From: Saprospiraceae bacterium
Lineage (GTDB): Bacteria > Bacteroidota > Bacteroidia > Chitinophagales > Saprospiraceae
Direction: 5' to 3'
DNA: 8,846 nt
NCBI GenBank assembly: GCA_027031185.1
Contig: JALVEF010000387.1
Location: forward strand, 1-8,846
Shown here: piece by piece, positions 1 through 5,585 of the stretch
Position numbering within the stretch: the first letter of the stretch is position 1
Layout: every line of letters starts with the position of its first letter
Notes under the pieces: generated by a model
What the model saw: the letters and a program-made list of their open reading frames with translations, nothing else
The model's database searches: none
Told to the model about the DNA's origin: nothing
Translations under genes and position numbers: made by a program

Positions 1-1
1 C

Positions 2-685
2 GGGAGGGGGCATATCCAATTCATCCCCATGGACTTGAGTGATCCAGGGGCGGTGGAGGACTTCGCTGCGGACTTCGTCGGGCGCATCGCACACCTGCAC
101 GTATTGGCCAATATTGCCGGCATCCTCCTACCCACGCGCCAGACCGGTCCAAATGGTCTTGAAAAGACCATTTGCGTCAATCATCTGGCCGCGTGGCTAC
201 TCGCCCGGCGACTCCATCCCGTATTGCGCCGGACACCCGGTGCCCGCATCGTCAATGTGGGCGGCGCACCACGCCACGTCCTGCGGCCCATGAAGCGATT
301 GGATCTCAACTCGGAGCACGGCTATCATCCCGTGCGCGCCGCCATGCAGGCAGTTCATGCCAAAGTGGTGATGACACAAGTACTGGCGGAAGCCTGGCAG
401 GCAGACGGCATTGCGGTCCGTGCCTTTCATCCCGGAATGGTACGCTCCAGGCTGGGTCGCCATCTGCCACCACTATTGCGGATCCCGCTGTCGCTACTGA
501 TGCCGCTGCTGCCCGCGCAGAGCCGGGCGGGCATCCGGGCCACGGCGGGCGACTACCCGCCGGGGCGTACCGGGCAATTCTTTGTGGGCCGCCGGATAGT
601 GTCACTAGACTTTCCGGAAGATTATCGAAATGAGATTTGGGAACAGAGCAAGCGTTTGCTGGCGCAAGCGGGCATTATCATTTAA
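2..685 (+). CDS. SDR-family oxidoreductase, 3' part, probably lacking catalytic Ser and Tyr
   Basis: This is the C-terminal part of a short-chain dehydrogenase/reductase of the retinol-dehydrogenase-like subgroup. The frame is open to the window edge and the N-terminal TGxxxGxG nucleotide-binding motif is absent, so the gene starts upstream; the ATG at 29 is almost certainly internal. Counting that Met as 1, DLSD (2-5) follows the third Rossmann strand, NIAG (28-31) replaces NNAG, VNHL (50-53) carries the structural Asn, RIVNV (73-77) is the strand leading to the active site, and HPG (134-136) follows the fifth-sixth strand region. Where the family has SS after RIVNV this protein has GG (78-79). 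Where it has YxxxK it has AVHAK (108-112), keeping only Lys112. By family knowledge both the catalytic Ser and Tyr are therefore missing, which suggests a non-catalytic or altered protein (inference). The substrate is unknown. Its stop codon overlaps that of the convergent thioredoxin-like gene. Confidence 0.85.
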   Translation, partial: GRGHIQFIPMDLSDPGAVEDFAADFVGRIAHLHVLANIAGILLPTRQTGPNGLEKTICVNHLAAWLLARRLHPVLRRTPGARIVNVGGAPRHVLRPMKRLDLNSEHGYHPVRAAMQAVHAKVVMTQVLAEAWQADGIAVRAFHPGMVRSRLGRHLPPLLRIPLSLLMPLLPAQSRAGIRATAGDYPPGRTGQFFVGRRIVSLDFPEDYRNEIWEQSKRLLAQAGIII

Positions 686-1191
686 GGGTGGTGGCGCTTT
701 TGGTAAGTCTCCCAAGGAATGGAACGGTAGGCATTGGAGCCGAAGTAGTCCGCAATCATCACCAACTCTCCCGCCTTACGGTATCCCGGAATGGCCTGGA
801 TCAGATTCATGTGTTCGTCTAAAAATACAAGCGTAGGATACGTCATCTTGCCATCCAGCAATTGGGCCGCCAGATCGTGGTAGCCGCCCCGCCCACGGTG
901 GACAAACTTGTATGTCTTGCCTTTAAAGGAGATGGGGGCCCGCGATTCGGCATTGAATTTTACCGGCAGGTAGTAGCGGTTGATCGTGCGGACGACTTTA
1001 GGATTGAGATAAGTGGTGTGCTCCATGCGCCTGCACCATCCGCACCAGTCGGTATGGACAAATACGAATATTTTCTTGCCCGTGGTCTTGGATTTGGCCA
1101 AGGCCTCGGGAAAACTCATCCAATGAATTTGGCCCGAACCGGTGAGTGGCACCAGTAGCAGCCACCCCAATAAAAGAACCGTTAGACGCAT
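682..1191 (-). CDS. Exported thioredoxin-fold protein with CGWC active site
   Basis: A 169-residue protein. Residues 1-20 form a short basic start plus a hydrophobic stretch (MRLTVLLLGWLLLVPLTG), a likely signal peptide, so it should act in the periplasm or be lipid-independent and exported. The thioredoxin-like domain follows: strand IFVFVHTDW, redox pair C50-G-W-C53, then RRME as in thioredoxin-like proteins of the DUF255/Thioredoxin_7 type, and the cis-Pro loop TYPT (P119) before strand LVFLD. An insertion of about 30 residues (roughly 80-110, basic and Gly-rich) separates the active-site helix from the cis-Pro strand. The pair suggests thiol-disulfide exchange with exported proteins; the partner is unknown. 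It lies 76 bp downstream of ribD on the same strand, so co-transcription is possible but the functions do not obviously match. A 14-bp inverted repeat sits just upstream of its start. Confidence 0.88.
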   Translation of the reverse strand: MRLTVLLLGWLLLVPLTGSGQIHWMSFPEALAKSKTTGKKIFVFVHTDWCGWCRRMEHTTYLNPKVVRTINRYYLPVKFNAESRAPISFKGKTYKFVHRGRGGYHDLAAQLLDGKMTYPTLVFLDEHMNLIQAIPGYRKAGELVMIADYFGSNAYRSIPWETYQKRHHP

Positions 1192-1201
1192 GACAATCGT
1201 T

Positions 1202-1215
1202 TAAGTGTGCACTTA
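1202..1215. repeat. Perfect inverted repeat TAAGTG-TG-CACTTA before the thioredoxin-like gene
   Basis: The arms are 6 bp (1202-1207 and 1210-1215) around a 2-bp centre. It lies 10 bp upstream of the thioredoxin-like start codon in the 76-bp gap after ribD. The compact dyad looks more like a protein-binding site than a terminator, as there is no T tract. Short AT-rich dyads of this size occur by chance, so its role is uncertain. I see no TAnnTTTG promoter element for the minus strand in this gap. Confidence 0.35.
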
Positions 1216-1267
1216 CAATGCAAATCAGCTGCCTAATGTTTCAATGCGCGGCGGTATTAGGAAAGTT

Positions 1268-2344
1268 TTAACGCTTGCGAAAAATCTCCACACGGTCACC
1301 GGCCATCATCAGGCTGTCCACGAAGCGGGCCCCTTTCAAGTGTGGTTCCGGAATGCCGTCTCCAAGGCTGACGGGCGTGCGAATGACAGCCGCCTCGTCC
1401 CATAGCCCGGCATCAATAAATTGCTGCAAGGTGTGGCGCCCCCCCTCTATCATCAGCGTACCGGTATTTTTCTCAGCCAACAAGCGCTCCAGCAATTCCC
1501 GCAAGTAGTCTTCCGGTGATTGTAATATCCAGTTTTCGGCCGTTCCGGCCGATAGGTTCACGTCCGGATTCGGTGTGGCGATAATCGTGGGAGAATTGTT
1601 ATCAAAAATGTGTGCATTTTTTTGCAATTTTCCTGTTGTAGTGAGAATCACACGTAACGGGCTGATTTTGTTAAAGTAACGTGTTGACAGGCGCGGATTG
1701 TCGGTACGGACGGTGTTGGCGCCGACAAGTATGGCATCGAATTTGGAACGCCACAGGTGTACCAGGCGCATCGAGAAGGGATTGGAAAGCCAAACCTGGC
1801 GCCCGGGCGAGCCGAAATAGCCGTCTGCTGACACAGCGTATTTGAGCAAGACATAGGGGCGCTTTTCGAGTTGGTTGACTCGAAAAGCGCGGATCAGCTC
1901 CAGGGCTTTTTGGCGGAGCACACCTTCCCGGACAGATATCCGGGCGGTTTGCAGTTTGCGCACGGATCGCCCTGCCGTCAGCGGATTGATGTCCCTGGTG
2001 CCAATCACCACCCGGCGAAATTTGCGGGCCAGGATGGCATCCACGCAAGGCGGTGTCTTCCCGTAGTGGAAGCACGGCTCTAGAGAGACATACAGGGTGG
2101 CATCGTCCAATGCCCGGGCCGTATCCACGGATTCGATCGCGTTGATTTCGGCGTGCGCCCCCCCGAATTGGCGATGATAGCCCTCGCCGATGATGCGCCC
2201 GTTTCGGACAATCACAGCACCGACGGGTGGGTTGGGAGACTGCCGCCCGCGGGCCCGGTAAGCCAGGTCCAGGGCGCGAAGCAAGAAGGAAGAATCGGCG
2301 GATCCGTCAACGGGCGCTGTTGATATATTTGATTTTTTTTGCAT
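1268..2344 (-). CDS. ribD: Bifunctional riboflavin biosynthesis protein RibD (deaminase + reductase)
   Basis: RibD performs the second and third steps of riboflavin synthesis from GTP: deamination of the diaminopyrimidinone ribosylamino-phosphate, then NADPH-dependent reduction of the ribosyl side chain, in the cytoplasm. From the ATG at 2344 the protein is 358 residues, normal for the family. The deaminase domain (about 18-150) has SPNPPVGAVIV (36-46), the zinc and catalytic motif HAE (64-66) and PCFHYGKTPPC (90-100) with the two zinc Cys. The reductase domain (about 160-358) starts with RPYVLLKYAVSADG, continues with VGANTVRTDNPRL and has EGG (300-302) near the end. An in-frame extension to 2488 exists, but its 48 residues (WW, Gly/Arg-rich) do not resemble RibD and the conserved helix LLRALDLAYRARG starts soon after residue 20, so I choose 2344. 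All expected motifs are intact. The gene is divergent from the HNH/AP2 gene. Confidence 0.95.
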   Translation of the reverse strand: MQKKSNISTAPVDGSADSSFLLRALDLAYRARGRQSPNPPVGAVIVRNGRIIGEGYHRQFGGAHAEINAIESVDTARALDDATLYVSLEPCFHYGKTPPCVDAILARKFRRVVIGTRDINPLTAGRSVRKLQTARISVREGVLRQKALELIRAFRVNQLEKRPYVLLKYAVSADGYFGSPGRQVWLSNPFSMRLVHLWRSKFDAILVGANTVRTDNPRLSTRYFNKISPLRVILTTTGKLQKNAHIFDNNSPTIIATPNPDVNLSAGTAENWILQSPEDYLRELLERLLAEKNTGTLMIEGGRHTLQQFIDAGLWDEAAVIRTPVSLGDGIPEPHLKGARFVDSLMMAGDRVEIFRKR

Positions 2345-2371
2345 CAATAAGAATTTTTTTTCGTATCTTTG
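2338..2371 (+). promoter_or_regulatory. Candidate Bacteroidota promoter toward the HNH/AP2 gene
   Basis: TATCTTTG at 2364-2371 exactly fits the Bacteroidota -7 element TAnnTTTG. TTTG at 2338-2341 could be the -33 element, but the spacer is 22 bp against the usual 19-21. Transcription would start near 2376, leaving a leader of about 215 nt before the HNH/AP2 start. The -33 element would lie inside the first codons of ribD on the other strand. No matching element is visible on the minus strand for ribD. Confidence 0.4.
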
Positions 2372-2385
2372 GGAAAGAGATAACA

Positions 2386-2409
2386 TTTTGGCCGCTAAAA
2401 CGGCCAAAA
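2386..2409. repeat. Perfect stem-loop TTTTGGCCG / CGGCCAAAA in the ribD-HNH/AP2 divergent region
   Basis: Arms of 9 bp (2386-2394 and 2401-2409) flank a 6-nt loop CTAAAA. It would fall within about the first 10-35 nt of a plus-strand transcript from the candidate promoter at 2338-2371, and in the ribD leader on the other strand. No T tract follows on either strand, so a classical terminator is unlikely; a 5' mRNA structure or an operator are the alternatives. Confidence 0.6.
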
Positions 2410-2448
2410 ACCGAAACGACACACACCACCACTCGCCTTTGCCGCCCC

Positions 2449-2462
2449 GGCCACGGGTGGCC
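2449..2462. repeat. Perfect palindrome GGCCAC-GG-GTGGCC
   Basis: Arms of 6 bp around a 2-bp centre, in the leader between ribD and the HNH/AP2 gene. It is symmetric enough to be a dimer-binding site. It could serve autoregulation by the AP2-domain protein encoded 129 bp downstream, but that is inference. The GC-rich context raises the chance of a fortuitous dyad. Confidence 0.4.
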
Positions 2463-2590
2463 ATCGTTTGGAACAAGCACAGCCACAAAAAGATTACTTC
2501 TCTTCGCTACCGGGCACACCATAGCTTACGAATTCGTGTCAGCGATGGGGAGGGCGAATTTTACTCATTCAGAACCAAAACGAAGGCAAG

Positions 2591-3157
2591 ATGATTTACA
2601 AAGTTAAGCTGAAGAATTCGGACGATGTGGCGATTTTCGACGATGTTGTTTACGAATTCTTGACCACAGATCCCTATTTGGTCAAGATTGATTTTATCAA
2701 CAACATCCGGAAGCATTCGAGCGGTTGCGGTGTCTTTCAGAAGGTCTGGAAAAACTCGGACGGCAGCTACGTCACCGAGACCATTTACCTCCACAAGCTG
2801 ATAGCAGAGAAGTTTCTGGCCCACCAACGTACCAAGGAAGCCCACTTGGTCGGAGCCATCAACGGCAACAAGCTGGACTGCCGGCTGTCCAATCTGGTCT
2901 ATCGGACGCGCTCCCAGTCCAGCCGGCACCGCCGCTCCACCAGTTCCACGGGCTATACCGGTGTCTATAAAGAAGGCAAGCGGTACCGTGCCGTGATCAG
3001 CATCAACGGTCGGTCCTCGCATCTGGGTATGTTCAACACACCGGAAGAGGCTGCCGCCGCGTACAACCGTATGGCGCGCAAGCTGTACGGTGATGACGCA
3101 AAGCTCAACAAGATCCGGCGTACCGAGGTAAACGTACCGAACACACCGCCGCAGTAA
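2591..3157 (+). CDS. Degenerate HNH-like / AP2 (ERF) domain DNA-binding protein
   Basis: A 188-residue basic cytoplasmic protein with two recognisable parts. Residues 55-104 look like the HNH_3 type of homing endonuclease: a G-S-Y-x-x-x-T-I-Y strand, LHKLIAEKF (H68), then INGNKLDCRLSNLVY (90-104), which matches the family pattern HIDGNKLNNRxxNLEW. The His that precedes IDGN in active members is Ala89 here and the Asp is Asn91, so nuclease activity is doubtful. Residues 119-173 are an AP2/ERF domain: GYTGVY (121-126), YRAVI, LGMF (145-148), T-PEEAAAAYN (150-159), and K-LYGDDAKLN (164-173). In homing endonucleases AP2 binds DNA. I infer a domesticated, nuclease-dead protein acting as a regulator or nucleoid-type DNA binder. 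The N-terminal 50 residues (MIYKVKLKNSDDVAIFDD) match no domain I know. It stands alone, divergent from ribD and convergent with recA, with the same codon style as its neighbours and no intron or insertion scars. The start is set by the first in-frame ATG after a purine-rich CGAAGGCAAG. Confidence 0.85.
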   Translation: MIYKVKLKNSDDVAIFDDVVYEFLTTDPYLVKIDFINNIRKHSSGCGVFQKVWKNSDGSYVTETIYLHKLIAEKFLAHQRTKEAHLVGAINGNKLDCRLSNLVYRTRSQSSRHRRSTSSTGYTGVYKEGKRYRAVISINGRSSHLGMFNTPEEAAAAYNRMARKLYGDDAKLNKIRRTEVNVPNTPPQ

Positions 3158-3162
3158 ACCGC

Positions 3163-3178
3163 GCCCGCGTCAGCGGGC
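3163..3178. terminator. Short hairpin between convergent HNH/AP2 and recA genes
   Basis: GCCCGC (3163-3168) and GCGGGC (3173-3178) form a perfect 6-bp GC stem with a 4-nt loop GTCA that holds part of the recA stop codon. It lies 6 bp after the HNH/AP2 stop. No clear T tract follows on either strand, so it may block convergent transcription only weakly or rely on other factors. Confidence 0.4.
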
Positions 3179-4168
3179 AATCTCCTTAATCTTCCGTTCG
3201 AGTACGGCCATCAGCTCGGGATTATCGTCCAGGAAGCGAATGGCCGCCAGGCGCCCTTGGGCGAGTTTGGTCCCCTCGTAGGCATACCAGGAGCCGCTCT
3301 TGGCGATGACGTCATACGCGACGCCAAGATCCAGGATTTCCCCAGCCTTGGAAATCCCCTTGCCGTAGATGATGTCAAACTCGGCGGTGCGAAATGGCGG
3401 GGCCAGTTTGTTTTTGGCGACCTTGACTTTGACGTGATTGCCGATGACCTGGCCCTGGCTGTCTTTCAATGCCGGGCCGGAGCGGCGGATGTCCAGGCGC
3501 ATGGAGGCATAAAACTTGAGCGCATTGCCCCCGGTCGTCACTTCGGGATTGCCAAACATGACGCCGATTTTTTCGCGGAGTTGGTTGATGAAGATGAGCG
3601 TGGTGCCCGTCTTGCCGACGGCGGCGGTCAGTTTGCGGAGGGCCTGCGACATCAGGCGGGCCTGCAAGCCCATCTGGCTCTCCCCCATCTCTCCTTCCAG
3701 CTCGGCCCGTGGGACAAGGGCGGCCACAGAATCCACGACCAGCACATCAATGGCGGCGGAGCGGATGAGGTGTTCCGCGATTTCGAGCGCCTGCTCCCCA
3801 TAGTCCGGTTGGGAGATGAGCAGATTTTGGATATCCACGCCGAGTGCAGCGGCGTACGCCGTATCAAAAGCGTGCTCGGCATCTATGAATGCGGCCATGC
3901 CGCCTTTCTTTTGGGCTTCGGCCATTGCATGAATGGCCAGCGTGGTCTTACCGGATGACTCCGGGCCGTAGATTTCGATTACACGACCGACGGGATATCC
4001 CCCGACACCGAGTGCGAGGTCCAGACCAATCGAGCCGGTAGGAATCACCTCTGTATCCACGGTCTCGCGGTCGCCCAGGCGCATCACCGTACCTTTTCCG
4101 TAGGTCTTCTCGAGCTTGCCGATGGCCAGCTGCAGCGCACGTTCTTTGTCGGACTTACTTTTGTCCAT
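3170..4168 (-). CDS. recA: Recombinase RecA
   Basis: RecA forms ATP-dependent filaments on single-stranded DNA, drives homologous pairing and strand exchange, and stimulates self-cleavage of SOS repressors where these exist. The 332-residue product shows GPESSGKT (Walker A, 68-75), FIDAEHA with the catalytic Glu98, DVLVVDSVAAL (Walker B, 141-151), loop 1 around EGEMGESQMG (158-167) and loop 2 in NQLREKIGVMFGNPEVTTGG (195-214). It then has the AKNKLAPPFR stretch (251-260) and the C-terminal domain. It ends in ERKIKEIAR, about where the acidic tail of E. coli RecA would begin, so that negatively charged regulatory tail is missing. The start ATG at 4168 gives the normal N-terminal helix (KERALQLAIGKLEKTYGKG). 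Intact and unfused, divergent from the TrpF-like/pth operon. Confidence 0.98.
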   Translation of the reverse strand: MDKSKSDKERALQLAIGKLEKTYGKGTVMRLGDRETVDTEVIPTGSIGLDLALGVGGYPVGRVIEIYGPESSGKTTLAIHAMAEAQKKGGMAAFIDAEHAFDTAYAAALGVDIQNLLISQPDYGEQALEIAEHLIRSAAIDVLVVDSVAALVPRAELEGEMGESQMGLQARLMSQALRKLTAAVGKTGTTLIFINQLREKIGVMFGNPEVTTGGNALKFYASMRLDIRRSGPALKDSQGQVIGNHVKVKVAKNKLAPPFRTAEFDIIYGKGISKAGEILDLGVAYDVIAKSGSWYAYEGTKLAQGRLAAIRFLDDNPELMAVLERKIKEIAR

Positions 4169-4200
4169 GTGGCGGATTTTTCAATCTTGGGCGAAGATAC

Positions 4201-4229
4201 GATAGTTCGCGTATTTGAATCGTACTATC
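4201..4229. repeat. Inverted repeat GATAGT...ACTATC between recA and the TrpF-like gene
   Basis: GATAGT (4201-4206) and ACTATC (4224-4229) are exact inverted copies 17 bp apart; ACGAT (4199-4203) and ATCGT (4219-4223) add a second, offset pair. The right arm overlaps the plus-strand -7 element TATCTTTG, and the left arm adjoins TATCTTCG (minus strand, 4199-4192), which is one mismatch from a -7 element for recA. This position would suit a repressor acting on both genes. Whether it is a damage-response operator cannot be told from the sequence. Confidence 0.4.
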
Positions 4230-4233
4230 TTTG
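4226..4233 (+). promoter_or_regulatory. Candidate -7 element TATCTTTG of the TrpF-like/pth operon
   Basis: An exact match to the Bacteroidota TAnnTTTG element, 45 bp before the start codon. No TTTG is found 19-21 bp upstream, so the -33 part is weak. The expected leader of about 40 nt contains a direct repeat ACCTAAAC (4248-4255 and 4262-4269). Confidence 0.45.
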
Positions 4234-4278
4234 CACATATACGTAAAACCTAAACGGTAACACCTAAACAAAGCTGAG

Positions 4279-4899
4279 ATGACTGCCTTCAAGATTATGG
4301 CAGATGGCATTTCCAGCGTGACCGATGCGCGCTATTTTGCATCCAAAGGCGTGGACTATCTGTGCTTTCACGACTCGTCGGATCAAGGCCTGGATCTATA
4401 CCGCGAGGCTATGCAATGGGTGGCGGGCGTCAAGGCTGCCATCCGCCTGACAATGCCCACCGCCCGGGAAATCAAGGACGCTGTAGAGCGATTTGGGCCT
4501 GATGCCGTATGTGTTGGCGCCGGTACGGAACTCCAGGCGCTGGCCAATGACTACGGTGTGCTGATTTTCAAGGAAGTGGACTTGGGTGGTGACGCCGGCC
4601 AACCGGTCAGTCCGGAATGGGAGGCACCGTTTGTGGACGCCTTCCTGATCACCAAAAACGAAGCAGGATCGCGAGACCTGTCGGCCAATACCTTTGTCCG
4701 CTCCCTCTGCCAGAGCTATGACGTCTATATCCACTGGGGCGTACTGGGGGATGACCCGGACCGGGCGATGGAGACAGTCCGGCAACTCGGACCGGCGGGA
4801 CTCATTCTGCCGGCCATGGGCGAAGAGCCCATCGTGGGCGTCAAGTCGTTTGAGACCTTGGACAGAATATTTGACCGGATTATAGCAAGTGATGCTTAA
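4279..4899 (+). CDS. TrpF-like (beta/alpha)8-barrel protein of unknown activity
   Basis: A 206-residue cytoplasmic protein that resembles phosphoribosylanthranilate isomerase in length and layout. The N-terminus FKIMADGISSVTDARYFASK (4-23) parallels the TrpF start KICGIT...DARxAxxxGxD. The C-terminus GLILPAMGEEPIVGVKSFE (174-192) parallels the phosphate-binding end of TrpF, where family members read SGVE..pGxKD. Alternating strands (AIRLTMP, AVCVGA, VLIFKEV, AFLITK, YIHWG) support a barrel. The Cys that acts as general base in TrpF (KICG) is absent here (KIMADG), and the acidic residue expected at the end of a middle strand is not evident at AFLITKNEAG. A genuine TrpF function is therefore doubtful, and no other trp gene lies nearby. 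It overlaps the start of pth by 8 bp, so the two are probably translated together, but this need not imply a shared pathway. Confidence 0.8.
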   Translation: MTAFKIMADGISSVTDARYFASKGVDYLCFHDSSDQGLDLYREAMQWVAGVKAAIRLTMPTAREIKDAVERFGPDAVCVGAGTELQALANDYGVLIFKEVDLGGDAGQPVSPEWEAPFVDAFLITKNEAGSRDLSANTFVRSLCQSYDVYIHWGVLGDDPDRAMETVRQLGPAGLILPAMGEEPIVGVKSFETLDRIFDRIIASDA

Positions 4900-5527
4900 T
4901 TTTCTAAAACATTGGTGGCGCCGGCTGTTTTCACCTGACCAAAAATCGGAAGAAGAACCCATGAAGTACCTGATCGCCGGCCTAGGCAATATAGGCCCTG
5001 AATATGCCAACACCCGTCACAATGCCGGCTTTCTCGTGGTGGACCGCCTGGCCGAAATCAAAGGGGTTTCATTCCAACCGGCCAAGTTGGGCCATATCGC
5101 CCGCGTCAAGCACCGCGGCCGGACGCTCCTACTACTCAAGCCCAATACTTACATGAATCTATCGGGAAAGGCCGTCCGCTACTGGATGCAAAAAGAAAAA
5201 ATACCGGTAGAGCGCGTGATCGTGGTTGTGGATGATCTGCATATTGATTTTGGCCGCTTCAGGCTACGCCCCAAAGGTAGCGACGGCGGACACAATGGCT
5301 TAAAGGATATCCAACAAGCGCTGGGGCGCACGGATTTTGCCCGTCTGCGCTTTGGCATCGGCAATGCCTTTCCCAAATCAAAACAAGTGGATTACGTACT
5401 GGGGGAGTGGACCGGCGAAGAAAAGGAGCAATTGGCCGGCCTGGTGGACGTGGCGGCGCGCGCCGTACTGGATATCCCCGTAGAAGGCATTGCGCGTGTG
5501 ATGGCGCGACTCAATCAGCGAAAGTAA
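4892..5527 (+). CDS. pth: Peptidyl-tRNA hydrolase with N-terminal extension
   Basis: Pth cleaves the ester bond of peptidyl-tRNAs that drop off the ribosome, recycling tRNA in the cytoplasm. From Met at 4961 the core is 188 residues and carries every key residue: Asn10 and His20 in GLGNIGPEYANTRHNAGF, Asn66 in KPNTYMNLSG, Asp91 in VVVDDLHIDFG, and Asn112 in GGHNGLKDI. I start the gene at the ATG at 4892, which overlaps the upstream stop (ATGCTTAA) and adds 23 residues (MLNFLKHWWRRLFSPDQKSE...). This extension is basic and aromatic, then acidic. An alternative start at 4961, preceded by purine-rich GGAAGAAGAA, would give a standard Pth. The overlap favours translational coupling at 4892, but the ATG at 4961 cannot be excluded. 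The core identity is certain, the start less so. Confidence 0.95.
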   Translation: MLNFLKHWWRRLFSPDQKSEEEPMKYLIAGLGNIGPEYANTRHNAGFLVVDRLAEIKGVSFQPAKLGHIARVKHRGRTLLLLKPNTYMNLSGKAVRYWMQKEKIPVERVIVVVDDLHIDFGRFRLRPKGSDGGHNGLKDIQQALGRTDFARLRFGIGNAFPKSKQVDYVLGEWTGEEKEQLAGLVDVAARAVLDIPVEGIARVMARLNQRK

Positions 5528-5558
5528 GCAGGGAAAGACACCGACGCCCTTTTTGCTG

Positions 5559-5582
5559 TTTTGCCGGCGGGCGCCGGCAAAA
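5559..5582. terminator. GC hairpin between convergent pth and rnpB
   Basis: TTTTGCCGGC (5559-5568) and GCCGGCAAAA (5573-5582) pair perfectly over 10 bp around loop GGGC. It lies 31 bp after the pth stop and just beyond the rnpB 3' end, so it could stop transcription from both sides. It lacks a T tract after the stem on either strand; on the minus strand the T tract (5585-5579) comes directly after the RNase P RNA and forms the first part of the stem. Bidirectional function is inference. Confidence 0.5.
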
Positions 5583-5585
5583 AAA

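Noticed and set aside
2441..2446. GCCGCC upstream of the AP2 gene, like the plant ERF GCC box
   Set aside because: The six-mer is expected by chance in this GC-rich DNA, and bacterial AP2 domains are not known to prefer the plant site.
2345..2488. N-terminal extension of RibD to an upstream start at 2488
   Set aside because: The added residues do not look like RibD, overlap two inverted repeats, and the start at 2344 gives a normal family length.
3257..3958. A 233-codon open frame on the plus strand across recA
   Set aside because: It is antisense to an unmistakable recA and its translation resembles no family; long opposite-strand frames are common in GC-rich coding DNA.
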